A stretch of 64,000 nt of DNA, taken from Cinnamomum chago (lineage: Eukaryota; Streptophyta; Magnoliopsida; Laurales; Lauraceae). The translations under genes were made by a program, and so were the position numbers. The notes beneath the pieces were generated by a model. It saw only the letters and a program-made list of their open reading frames with translations. It searched no databases and had not been told where the DNA came from. The stretch covers positions 127,972,501-128,036,500 of the forward strand of contig CP142451.1 of assembly GCA_038049695.1 (NCBI GenBank). The letters are read 5' to 3'. This document shows positions 1-11,881 of this stretch, piece by piece; the stretch's first letter is position 1; each line of letters begins with the position of its first letter.

Positions 1-2223
1 CATCAAAGTAAATGATGTTTTTTTCTGGGCAAAAGAAGCAACTGACAACACTGAAAAAATCCAAAGTGCATGTGCTCTATGTTCCTATTGTACAAATGAA
101 ATTGCATAAAAAATAAAAAAAATAAAAAAAGTTGAAACGCTACAACTGCCAAACTAGTGTGCAGTGCAGTCGCAAGACACGCCCATTATGGGAGAGGTCC
201 AAGGATCAACATGCTTGAGGGCCAGCAATTAGACTTGCGCAGTGTTCACTTGCCAATCAGTCCAACAAAAAACAATGGAGGACAAAAAAAAAGAGTCAAA
301 TGGGTTGAAATGGGCAACGTGTATCGTATTCTATACATCACTTTTTATGTGTAAAATATGTGTCCCTGCTGTGTCCATGGCATGTCCCTGTCGCATCCAT
401 ACCATATTTGGGCATCATAGGTCAAAATTGAAAGTGACCAATGCTTTTTTTTTTAATGGCAAGTGAGATTTTACTTAGTAGGTATTGTCAGACAAAGCAG
501 AGGGTTTGAGTTAGATATAGCTAGTGGAACCAAAATGTGGATGAAGTGAAACAAGCTAGTGGAATGTTATGCGGTCATCTAGGGTCGCTTAGATTAAATG
601 AACAAAAGTCAATGATGAAGATGAGTGTGGATCCTTGTCTAGTGAAAGGGTGACAATATTTAGCATGTAAAATATACCAGGGGGACGGAAATATCATACA
701 TATACACACACAATGATGAGAGAGAGAGAGACCTTACTTTCTTGTTAGTAATACATAGATTGACATTGCGGTCATTGCTGGCTTAGAGTCCACAAATGAG
801 GAGTTTTAGAGAACACTCCAACCCAACCCTAGATTGATTGGGTGGGGCTCTGATGATGGTGATGATTAGAAAACATGAAATATATCATGATCTTCATAAA
901 CCATATCTCATCTAACTTAATTTGGCTGAGTGCTACTCCACATAAAGTATAACTCAATATGGTTTGGCAAGTTTTTATAGTTGACTGCCAATCTTACATA
1001 AGCATGTAACCATCCTTTAATCCGAACTTGGGGGTGGCACGTGTTGATGACGACACATTGAAAACATGATATACGTATAGCTAAGAATGGGTATTAAACA
1101 AGAAAATGAAGAATTTATTACTCTTGTAGTTGTGGTTTAGTTCTTCACTATGGACATTTGGAAAGTGCTGAAATTTAGATTTAAGCATGAGCAATATGAG
1201 TTTCTTGCCTTCAGTCCATGCATAAACTTGCAAGAGCTTTACCTCAATATGACAAGAAAATTCATTTAACCTCAATAAAGAATTCCAACAATTTGGGTGA
1301 CAGGTATAAAAGTAAAATCTGAATTCAATGTACACAACACTTGGTAACACAAAGCAGGAACATGAGCAGATTTGAGGAGTGGGAGTTCTTAGATTCCGAG
1401 AAGAGTGGCACCTAGAATAGAATGTCTGAAACTAGGATTTAGGATATGGCAGAAGGGCTAGCCTCTTCTATCTTGAGGGGGAAAAGAACTCATCTTTGTA
1501 AAAGAAAAGCATGCGTCTGTTGTGGCCTGTGGGATATCCTGCTATACGAACCAAACAAAGCAAATTTTGGTGGCAAACCACCCACTGCACACAGTGCACA
1601 CTTGCATGCCGATCATGACCATCAAAATTAAGGACCATTTTTTATGGTGGAAAAAGTTGCACTGATTAGCCAATCCTAACCATCCATTTTGCAGCCAACA
1701 GGTGGGCATTAAAGGAAATGACCAGCAATCCAACTTCAAGGGGTGAAATCATATGGATAAGAGAGTCCTATCAGCATGACTTATAAGAGTAACACTTTAA
1801 CGATTATCAGGGAAGCAATTTGAAGAACATGGATTAGGATGTCGTGCATCTATGCATGAATGATTACAGCTAATGAATTGACTCCATGTTATTCTATAAA
1901 ACAGCATGGAGGACTGAAGGAGTCAGCTCTGTAGAACAAAGCATCGTGGACACAATCTCAAGTCATAGCAACAATAGCACCAGAAGGTGCCACCAGATCC
2001 CATTAAACAGTAAAATAAATTAATTTTATTTGTGATGATTTAATTAATTAGCCGACCCCACCTAGCAGGAAAAGGCTTGGCTTGGTTTGGTTTGTGATGA
2101 TTTAATGCCGGAAGCAATTAAACATTACACATGTAAGAAGCGATTTAGAATATTAATAGATGGATGCATAAGTAAAAATCTCAGTCCGAAAATTCTACAT
2201 AAAGCAGTAAATGACTGGCATAC
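1..2223 (-). other. Probable intron 4 of the XLG gene (non-coding)
   Basis: This stretch follows the splice donor after the FKQ codons of XLG exon 4. Neither strand shows the downstream XLG exons (no AKxLY or ERFEEEA-like peptides). It is AT-rich with short GA runs near 719-730 and one small retroposed insert at 2045-2090. I read it as part of a long intron. Truncation of the gene cannot be excluded without sequence to the left. Confidence 0.55.
2045..2090 (+). mobile_element. Tiny 5'-truncated SINE/LINE tail with 16-bp target duplication
   Basis: A 46-bp insert is flanked by perfect 16-bp direct repeats TTTGTGATGATTTAAT (2029-2044 and 2091-2106). It contains GCCGACCCCACCTAG and AAAAGGCTTGG followed by a TTGG-rich tail. 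That resembles the 3' end shared by several plant SINEs and partner LINEs, which end in a TTG-type tail (family knowledge, from memory). The perfect duplication and simple tail point to target-primed reverse transcription that stopped very early. It lies in the probable XLG intron. Confidence 0.7.
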
Positions 2224-4874
2224 CTGCTTGAAGATAGTGCTAGTTCCTGAGCCTTCAGGTCCTAGTAACAGAAGCTTCTGGACTCTTTTCTGTTCTAAAT
2301 ATTCAGGCACAGACCTACTTGAAAAGGTAGTTGCGTCTTCTTTTGATCCAGGGGGATTAACAGGAGGTATGGGCAACGATAATATAGAAGATATGAAACG
2401 AGTTGATGCCTGCCTAGCAAAGAGCACACTGCAACTGTTTAAAAAATCAATCCATAATCATTGTGGATTTGATGATAAGACAATCTTGAAACTGTTGATA
2501 ATAATATATCAGCAGCTAATGGAACGATACCTTTCCCCATATATTTCCTTTTATCTTGTTCTGACCTTCTTCCTCATATGACCCATCATCATACACCCAA
2601 AAATGAGTATCCCGGGGGCATTGCACCTTGGCCACCTGAAATTAGGCAAAGAAAATGCCCATCAAGTTTTGTAAATGCTCCAAATGCACACGAACTGTAT
2701 ATGCTAAAATCTATTTAATAAGCTTCAACCAAGTTTATATTATTGATTCTTTTTAAGAGCTCATCTATATTATTGATTCTGCGAGAAAACAACTGGGCAA
2801 ATGATTTGATTTTGCAGAGATATAATAGGACCATGCCTTTCCTTTTGTCACCCATATAGAGAAATCAATTTCCAATTGAAAGAGGTAGTTTTATTTTAGT
2901 CCCCTCTTCTGGCCATATAATGGTGGGATGGATATTTATTAAACTCTATCAATGAATTTTGCTATTTTCAGAGAACCAGACAGAATAAACCCAAATCAAT
3001 TTTTACCCATGAAAACCAGGATTCTCTGAAATAAACATCTCAAATTCTTCTATTTCAGATTGTAACACAGTATCTCATACTCGAAAGGCTTCAATGAAAA
3101 CAATCAATGCATAAATTACTTCAAAATCTACAACATTTTTCTCCACTGGTTACTCTTGATTTTACAATTTCATGTCAGGGCTTCCAAATGTATTAAAAAA
3201 AAAAGAATGTATACCTTGCAATGCAATCACCCTCACACTTATCATACCTTCTGCACATACAGACAAGCAAGAATGTTCGTAGCACTGTCAATTTCAAAAC
3301 TCACAGCTAACAGTTCTTTACTTAGGTTGTTTTTCGATGCATGTTGCAATCAGTTAGGTATTTTTGGCATATTAATGGTCATCTATTTCAGCACATTTGA
3401 CATAGCATGAAAAAGAAAAAGAAAAGAAAAGAAAAGAAACTACACTTCGTGTGATTACTGTTTTGACTGAAGTCCACCAGCCCTGATAATAATCCAAGGA
3501 AGAGAACCATTATCCCACCAATGTCATTGCCAATTTTTGGAACCAAAAACACAGCTTCATGCAACTTACATAGTTGTAATGTAATAGCAGCAATTCATAA
3601 AAAGCGACTAAAGCCAAGATAAGGGTTCAATCATGTTCATGCATGCTGCAAGTAAAGGTGTAAACCCATACCCTGAGCACCTTCAGCTCTAAATTTGTGA
3701 TCTCACGCCCATTGATATACACCTGCGTGTTCCCATTGCTTGCTCCTGGTCTGAGCTTCCCACCCACATTCAACTTGGAACTAATGATACTGTCAGGCTT
3801 CTCTCCCTCCTGCGCAAGGAAGAAACTCAATTCAATTAAATTCAATTCAATTCAACTCAATTAAAGATACTTCTTCGGTGCAAAAGGAAGAAGGAAACCA
3901 CTAATTCTGAAATTGGGGAAACTCTTCACCTTTCCCCAAAGCCCCGAATCCTTATCATACCAATACCTCCCAGGCTTCAGCTTAGGCGGCGGGAGGGGGC
4001 ACCCCAAGATCTCCGCCAGCTCCTCCTGCCTCAGCGGCCGCCCATTGACGATCAGCTGCTCGGCTCGCAGCTGATTCGCAGAGCACTCCTTCTCCGCCTT
4101 CATGATCTGCCGGACCTCCAAAGGACTAAACAGCCGGGAGAGCATCCGCGAGCATTTCCCGAGGCTCGACCGCTTCGACTCGATGATCGGCCGGCCAATG
4201 CAGCCAACGCATTTCCGGCCCTCCGGCATCGATCCCATTGCCTTCAGCACGCAATTACTGCAATACCTCGCGTCGCACACCAGACACGCTTCTTTCTCTC
4301 TAAACCGATTCCCTTTCCCGCACCTGCTGCAGACGGCTCGCCTCCTCGGCGACACCGCCACCGCCGAGTCGAGATCCACACCACCGTCCGACCGAGAAGA
4401 TAATTCCTCTGCCTCTTCTCCTTCCACCTTCTCCCACTCTTCCGCCTCCACGGCAGTGAACGTAACCACGGCGGGGCGCCGGCCCGTTCCGTCAGTCTTC
4501 TGATCCGGAATGCGCGGCGGATCGGCGTCCGACTCGGCCGATTCCTTCAGCGCTGTACACGGAGGCTCCACTGGAACTGGTGGTCTCGCGGCGGACAATG
4601 AGGACGATCTGATGCTCTCGCTGCTGCCGCTGCGGAGGCGATTGAAGCGTGGCAGCATCCAAGGGACGGAAACCGGATCGGCTTTCGGCAGATCTTGATG
4701 GATGGGTGGGCCATCATATTCAATGGCGATGGAGTAGTCGAGCTGCTCCTGGTCCGGGAGCGGAGCACCGGGAGGGAGCATCTTGCGGAGCATCTTTTCC
4801 CATGATCCCTCGTCTTCAGACGACTCTACCTGCGCCAGAGACGGAGACGGAGACGAAGACTCTTCTTCCGCCAT
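2224..4874 (-). CDS. XLG3: Extra-large G protein, XLG3-like (5' part, 3' end outside window)
   Basis: Plant-specific G-alpha-like protein that works with G-beta-gamma in immune, hormone and root signalling (family knowledge). Four exons are visible: 3930-4874 (315 codons), 3672-3809 (46), 2531-2635 (35) and 2224-2409 (62). All junctions are phase 0 with GT/AG ends, giving 458 residues. The N-terminus carries the XLG signature [12 protein letters not shown] (residues 46-57). A cysteine-rich zinc-binding-like block spans residues about 182-226 (CSRCGKG to CVGCIG). Exon 2 holds the conserved [14 protein letters not shown], exon 3 [14 protein letters not shown]. Exon 4 ends just after the degenerate P-loop [13 protein letters not shown], where canonical G-alpha has GAGESGKST. 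The start is the first ATG of a long GC-rich exon. The remaining G domain (about half the protein) is not seen in 1-2223, so the next intron must run past the left edge, or the gene is truncated. The XLG3 assignment rests on the [21 protein letters not shown] N-terminus. Confidence 0.9.
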
Positions 4875-4924
4875 TCTCGATCTTCCGAGCTAGGGTTTTC
4901 AATCAATCGAGAGAGAGAAAGAAA

Positions 4925-4940
4925 TAGGGTTTTAGGGTTT
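4925..4940 (-). promoter_or_regulatory. Double telo-box in XLG 5' leader/promoter
   Basis: Two adjacent TAGGGTTT units on the plus strand read as AAACCCTA AAACCCTA on the gene strand, about 50 bp upstream of the XLG ATG; another AGGGTTTTC lies at 4891-4899. Telo-boxes are common in plant promoters and 5' leaders of genes active in dividing tissue. A CT-rich run (GAGAGAGAGAAAGAAA on plus, 4908-4923) next to them is typical of plant 5' UTRs. No clear TATA box is visible. Confidence 0.45.
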
Positions 4941-5409
4941 GGTGTCTCGAGAGACTTCGGGAAATGGTGGGGAGGAGGGAGGGTGATTTGAATGTGTATA
5001 TGTTCTGATGATGATGGCAGTTTCGGGAGTTGCAAAGTAACGGACCCGGGACGTTTTAACGGAACGTTGGGATTCCGTTAGTGTTTGACGGCGTGGTGGC
5101 GGTAACTGACGAGGGCAGTTGTTGTTGTTGATGTTGCAGACACTGACGGCGTTGACATGGGTTTCTGAGCTGTGTTCTAGCGAGAAAAATAAAAAGTACC
5201 AACCTGATGAAGATAAGATGTCTGATGTCTTGTGTTGTTAATTGTTATATAAATTTTTTTAGCATATGATAAAACGGTCATGCTCTCCTAAAGGATGATT
5301 CTCACTTATGTCATTGGGGGGTCAACTTGTGGGACCCACTTGGGGGTTGAGACTGTATAAATCCTCGCGAGGAGGATATCAAAAGATTTAGGTATAATCT
5401 ATTTATATG

Positions 5410-5599
5410 AATCGCGATGGATAGTTCAATTGGCTTAAGACCACAGTTTGCATCCAGATATTATAGGTTCAAAACTGCACTACCACACTGAGGTTAAGAA
5501 AAATTTTATCCGACTTTTTCTCCTAAGCCCATAGGAATTATTTTGACCGAAAGGTCTAGAACCTGCGTCATTAAAATATTATTATAATAATAATAATAA
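5410..5599 (+). mobile_element. tRNA-derived SINE with target-site duplication
   Basis: The 5' part has a Pol III A-box-like TAGTTCAATTGGCTTAAGAC and, about 30 bp on, a B-box-like GGTTCAAAACT, the order and spacing of a tRNA-derived SINE head. The body ends in an (ATA)n-type tail at about 5576-5599. Direct repeats ATTTATATG flank it (5401-5409 and 5600-5608). The B box departs from GGTTCGANTCC, so the copy is probably old. Family not identified. Confidence 0.6.
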
Positions 5600-6741
5600 A
5601 TTTATATGGAAAAAAAAAAGTCTGTGTGTGGATATAAATCCATTAGAGCCGGCGTAATTCTGATAATCATGTGTGTGTGGATGGTTTGGATTTGTGATCA
5701 GGTGAGCCCCACATTGGTGTTGGCATGGATGTCCCCCAGAGAGCATTCTCCGTGTATAAAGGGGGAGGTGATTGCTTGAGCTAAGAATTTATTCATATTT
5801 ATACATTTAATGTGGGCCATGTGTTTTATTTAAGATTGTAAAGGAAGATCTTGGCCATCCATTTCAGCTATGATTGAATGGGAATCTAACTTATGCCGTC
5901 CGCCTAATTCTCATGATTTGCATTATTGTGATGCTTTTCTTATATTTCAAGAATTGCGGTTTAACGATAATCACATGCACTTTGCTTTTGATTTTAGTTT
6001 GTAAAAACTACTTTTATGCTGCTGCAAGTGTTTATGTTTACTTTACATCGAGGTTGCTTATTTTGGTATTGTTTTTGTTTCTACATCTTTTATGGGTGAT
6101 AATTTTTCTTAAAATGGCATTTAGTTCAAATTCCATACAAAAGTGAAATAAAGGTAACTTTGTATAGATGGGTGTAGGTACTCGGTTACATTGTCAATGT
6201 AAATGCAAATAGCATTATAAGATCATTTGCTATCCATTATACCTAATAAAACACAAGCCCTTTTCTGAGTAAAGGAATGGGCCTCTTGACAATGTGGATT
6301 GAGGGAAAGACGTAACTTAATTATGTTTGACTCCAATCTCTCGTCCTTGTAAATGTCTTAGGTTTTTTTCGTTCTTTTTTATTTTCTTTGGTAAATACAC
6401 ACCCGCCCACACATACTCCACCGAAGTCTATCACGAGGAAGGGAATGATTCCGAATAACTAGTTATGTGGAAAGGAGGTGTCTCACTACTGAATTACTAG
6501 TGGATTGGCGACACTTGATAGATTTAATTAGAATCTATATAATGTGCACATGCTTTAATTGTGTTGGGCACAAATTGAATTAGAATTTATTCTACCATAA
6601 ATTTCCACCCTTGTTAAACCTTATTCAAGTCTTGAAAGAAAATCATAGACATCGAACAAAAAATCATAATCGAAGAAAGTCCAAAATTTAAAATTCAAGA
6701 CCCCACTAAAATCTCATCTATACGCTCTCGCATCTAAAAAC

Positions 6742-6779
6742 AATAGAGAGAGGGAGAGGGAGAGGGAGAGGGAGAGAGC
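6742..6779. repeat. (GAGAGG)n microsatellite
   Basis: Purine-only run built from GAGAGG/GAGAG units inside AT-rich intergenic DNA. Confidence 0.8.
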
Positions 6780-7623
6780 TTAAATTTATGAATACGCATA
6801 AAGGAAAATAAGCTAAATGCCTCTAATTTTACGAGATGATTAGTTGTGTGGAGATATTTTTTACATTTAATTAAGCTTCCATTTTATTTTTAGATTCCTT
6901 CCAATTTTTTAGCTTATATTTCTATAAGGCCAAATGACTAATCCACCGACAAGAGGAAGTGGGTTGTTCTTGTTTTATGTTGGATTAGTTAAGTTGTTGC
7001 GGTGTAACAGTTTTATAGCCAAAGAAATTTGTGTGTTTTGAAACTAGTAGATTGCATAGAGGATTTTTTTATGTTTTATATATGTATAATGTATTAGAGA
7101 ACCTGGGACTATATTCATGCAGGCAGTGTAGGCAGGGTCCATCTATCAATGGCAATATAATATCTAAGCATCCTGTCCATTTGTGTCAAAAGTCAAAACA
7201 CATGGTGGATAGGATGGACTATCTAAGCTTTCCATGGAGGATGGCAGCGGTTTACTGGAGTGGATCCTGCATTGGGCCCAACCACAAGTTTAGTATTTTA
7301 TAAATGAGATATTTTGCGTAATGGTAAGATCATTCCTATGCTTAGAATAGTTTTGTTTGCAGTTGTAAGTTCCACTTTGATGCATGACAATCACGAGTAT
7401 TTTGGGGTTTGAAAAATCTTGTCTAATCAATGTAAACATCTAACCGAGGGAGGTACAAATTTGCAGGATCTGTTGTTGATCCTAACCACTTCATTGAGTA
7501 GGATGGGTGTCAATTATGTTGATCCAACTTGGCCTAGACTCAAATCCAACTAATAAAGTGGGTTCAGAGTGAGGACTAGGACATGGACCCGGACACAATT
7601 ATCAAATACTGAAAAGGGATCAG

Positions 7624-8095
7624 TAGGGGTGTACAAAAAAATCCACTGATCTATAAAACCGATCCGATTCGTGGATTTTTAACCAAACCAAAGGTAAACG
7701 AATCGGTGACGGATTGTAAATCTTGTAATCCGTTAACCACGGATCGGTGACAGATTTCACCCTAAATCCGCAGATTCAATCTGATCAAATCCGTTATTAT
7801 TAAATATATAAAAAATAAAAAACTTAAGGGGTCTAAATATAAGTTAAGAGGTCTACACTTAAGGGATCTAAATATATTCGTAATTTGTGTTTTTTATAAA
7901 AAAAATTTGTTAGATCTCATTCTTTAACATTAGATTCAACGGATTGAACGGATTAAACCGATCCGATTCGGTCCTCCAAAGATTGGATTGGATCGGTTTT
8001 TAACAGCCTTGGATTAGTGACGGGTTTCAAATCCATCAATCCATAAGTGACAGATTTGATATAATCCGCACCAATCACATCCGTGTACACCCCTA
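7624..8095. mobile_element. Non-autonomous hAT element (472 bp)
   Basis: The ends are inverted: TAGGGGTGTACA at the left and TGTACACCCCTA at the right, matching the TAGGGRTG-type termini of plant hAT elements. The flanking 8-mers GGGATCAG (7616-7623) and AATATCAG (8096-8103) share their last five bases, as expected of an aged 8-bp target duplication. The interior has many subterminal repeats of GATCCGATTCG, ACGGATT and their complements. No transposase is encoded, so it would need an autonomous partner. Confidence 0.75.
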
Positions 8096-10320
8096 AATAT
8101 CAGTACTTAGATTCTTCAAGTTGGGTGAATGGATGAAATTAGACCTCCGAACAACTCATAGTGATACTACTACCCAGATGGCCCAAATAAAATAAATAAA
8201 TAGATATGGATGTATGGGTCCAACATCTGGACCCATTTTTAATCAAGGTTCTTGTTTTGGTCTATGGATTGTGCATATCGATGCCCCAGGATCATATCCT
8301 TCATACATGTTAAGTTTATAGATATATAAATGACTTGGATTTGGACCTCAATCCAGGTCATTTATGTTAGTATAGGTCCAAGTTTGAGGTCTTTAATTTA
8401 AAATTGGGTTGGGGCCTTTCAGATACATGGGTATTCGAGGGTTCAACGTCAACAATTCAACATCCCAAAGGGGAAGGAGGCATATTCTAAGTTGATTCAT
8501 TTTTGAGGGATGAGTCTGAAAACTCAACCAAAATTCAGCTCACAGTCTCACACCAACTTGGGGTAGACAGATTGTCTGTAAAAGGTATTTGGGTGGAAAG
8601 TCCATGAGGCAGCCATCCTCTAATGAGATGAGACATTTCAGACACCATTGCTCTTCCTGGAGAGTGAAATCCGCCTAAAGTCAGCGTTTTGGAAGTACTT
8701 CAAGTATCTTTCAATCTGATCCGGTCCCCCCCGGCTCCCTCTCCAATGTCACGGGATCAATTCCTAGGTATGTCCCTCTCTCACTTTAAGGGCTTCCTTT
8801 TCTTTACTTGCGTGGACTCTTATTTCTATAGCGTAGGCTCTATCTTTCTACTTGTGTAGGTTCAATTGGGTTATTAACCCTCTAAAAGGAAAGAACTGTC
8901 CCGTTAAATCGGGTTTAATTTTTCTTTTTCTAATCTAGCATTGGTTTTTAATTTTGATGGATTAGGATAGATTTCATTCCATCTCGCCTTGGAAGGGCCA
9001 TGGGGGCTCCCATTTTCAATCTAAAAGGTCAGGAGGATAAATCACAGTCTTAACAAAATGGACACCCTGTTCACAAGCCCATGATCACTCAATTAAGATC
9101 TGTTTAAATTAATTTAGCAATCTAAGGTCAGATCCACCATCTGGGCTGTCTAGATGATTGAGGTGGGCCAAAGCATTAGAGATGTTTCTTTTTAAGTTTG
9201 TGGGGGCACATGGACAATGCACCATCATTGTGTGTGTGGCTTTGGCTTTGTCTTGACTGTGGCATGAACACAAGTAAAGAATGTTGGAAATGGTATACAC
9301 TTGGCAACAGACAGTCCATGGCACGATAGCAAGCTTTATCACCACATGAGTTGCCATGAGATATTTTGATTGAAAACTAACATGTGGCAAGTCCAGGGTC
9401 ATCAATTGTGCAAGGTGGGCCACCTATGCAATATCCTAGTCACAATGTTTGGAAACAAACACTTGTTTCTAATTCCCTCTCTCTCCCCCCTTGCCACAAG
9501 TACAACTAATGAATATTTATTTTCAACATATAGGATTTAATAAGGAAGATCTGAAATTCATGTCTGGATCTGATTGATGTTTGAGAATTTCAAAAGTTAG
9601 ATTTTTAAAATGCTGCTGACTTGTATCATTTTATTTAGGTTTCATTACTAAAAAATTAGTACCACAAACAGGGCACAATTGATGTGTAGTTCATTTTATT
9701 TGCAGCGAAAAATGTATATTATTTTGAATATAGGTAATCCTCTAAAAGGCTCCACTTTTGAAACATCCTTTTTCCACCCTTTGTTTTTTTTTTTTTGTCT
9801 CCGGGCCCACCTTAAGTTGGATAGTCTTTTCACACAAATTGCCCCATGAATAGTCACAGTTCCATATTTGACACTCGTCCAATTTTTCCTCATCATTAGA
9901 TTGAAATAATAAGAAAATGATACCTTTAAAATCATTAAAATTTAGAGTTATGGATCAATGGGTTCGAATGATATTGAGGAGTCAAGATTTTGCACGTAGG
10001 TAGGTCGTTTATATATACATATACAGGGCACCTCTACTAAGCTAAAACTTAAGATAAAGTAATCTGAAGTAAACACAAGTGTATGGTGGGGCCCACCTGG
10101 GGACCCACATGGGGATGGAGATGGGGATGGGCGATTTCATGGACTCCCTGAGACCCTCTTATTTGCAAAAAAAAAAAAAAATCAGCTCAAACTAGGGTTT
10201 CTATCATCTCCATCTGAGCTTGAAAGGTTTAATGGTCAACAGCCCATTCATATCAATGTACAGTTGATCCAACTGTCTAGTAAATTTGGATCTGTTTGAA
10301 ACTGGTGTGCATATACAATT

Positions 10321-10335
10321 GGGGGGGGGGGGGGG
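10321..10335. repeat. Poly-G run
   Basis: Fifteen consecutive G residues in AT-rich intergenic DNA. The exact length is prone to sequencing error. Confidence 0.8.
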
Positions 10336-11849
10336 TCGGCTCCATTTAGATAAGCATGAACATACGAAATTTTATCTTAAACTTTAGCATAAGATAGCCT
10401 TGTCCATATATATCAAATGAACTTTTATGACCATCATGCATGCTATTGAGTCCAACTAGACGGGACGCTTTTATTTTGAAAAAATGCCTGAGCAATTTCG
10501 AACTTTACTCTATAAATATCAAATACGAGATTTGAGGCAACTGAACAAAAAGGATCCACCTATATACATTCACACATTTTTTCTTCAGTAGTTAAAATTA
10601 TTTTGGTGGTTGTCATGTCTTTATGCCTTGTCCTACACACATTTATAAATAAGATAATAAAAATTAAAGGGCGTTAAGGCCATATATATTTTGAAGTAAG
10701 TCTAGCCAGAGAATATGGACTAACAAAACTAAATTAATTAATTTGGCATGGGGATGGAGTCCAATCAGAAAGAAATTAAGTGGCATATAACACAATAGCA
10801 TGCAATACACGTGTATGGTCTGCCAGGCTGCCACTCTTATATTTTTATCAAGTTGAAAAATAATATATATAGAAGCTGTTGTTGCATGTGAATGATACTG
10901 TAGAAACCAACAATTGCTGCTGGTCCACATGTTATTGGAGAGTTGGCCAAGTGGGTCGGTGCAATGACTTACTTTGGGGTTGGCTGTGTTTGTCTAGCTC
11001 ACTCATTCTTCATACAATGGGTGGAAATGGAACTCCAAAACGCACCTATCGAAAATTTGAGCCACTCAATATGAAGATCCAGCCCATATTTTATAAACTT
11101 TATTTAAAAAAGAAAACATTCTATTATAAAATTGAACAAGCAATTGATCAATATATGAGTAATTACATACTTTGAGACTAACTCATATTAAAGTAAATTT
11201 GGAAATATCTTATACACGGTTGTGCGTTCATTTTTTAGAGTTGTTCTACTATCAAGTTCCACTCTTTCTGCTTAATAGGACTTGCTTGTGTAAAAACTAA
11301 GATGAGAGTTCCGCTTTTTATAGGTTGTTATTTCTACGGGAGAAATAAATAGTGCATTCCTAAATTCTATTCTTTTTGGCAATTAACTAATTAAATTAAA
11401 AGTAAAGTGAATCCATAGAAGAAATGACAAGGGGTTATATCAAAAGTACATAATTTTAAAATTCCCTCCAAAATTTTCAAAAAAAGTGGAAAAAAACCTC
11501 ATTTCTCCACTAAAAGATAAAAAAAAAACGCCACTTTTTTATACAAAAAGTCAAAAAGATTTCATACCAAACAGTTAAAAACAAAACACCATCGTAACCC
11601 ATTATATTTTATTTTCTCTTGATATAATGCTTCACCTCACCATACTTCAATTCACTATACATCCAAACACTCTTAAGGAGAGTTTTATACGAATTTTTAT
11701 TTCCACAGGAGAAAGAAATAGTGCTTTTTTAAATCTTACTCTCTTGCGAGATTGAAATCCTCTCTTTTAGGTGAGTAAATTCTTTCTATCGTGGCAAATA
11801 AGGAAAAAGTGGGCTATATAGAAAATCAAAACAATTGTTCTCTCTATCA

Positions 11850-11881
11850 CTAGCAAGAAATGCCCGTGCTAAGCCCGGGCC
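11850..11881. repeat. Dispersed ACTAGCAA...GCCCGTGCTAAGCCCGGGC motif
   Basis: The word ACTAGCAAGAAATGCCCGTG is followed by CTAAGCCCGGGC. A related copy (ACTAGCAACAACGCCCCGTG then CTTAACCCGGG) lies at 15747-15775, and an inverted partial copy (CTGCTAAGCACGGG) at 14028-14041. These GC-rich near-palindromes in very AT-rich DNA look like the end of a transposon family, possibly Helitron-like. No complete element could be bounded. Confidence 0.35.

Noticed and set aside
5356..5375. Palindrome ATCCTCGCGAGGAGGAT
   Set aside because: Short isolated palindrome without copies or context; consistent with chance.
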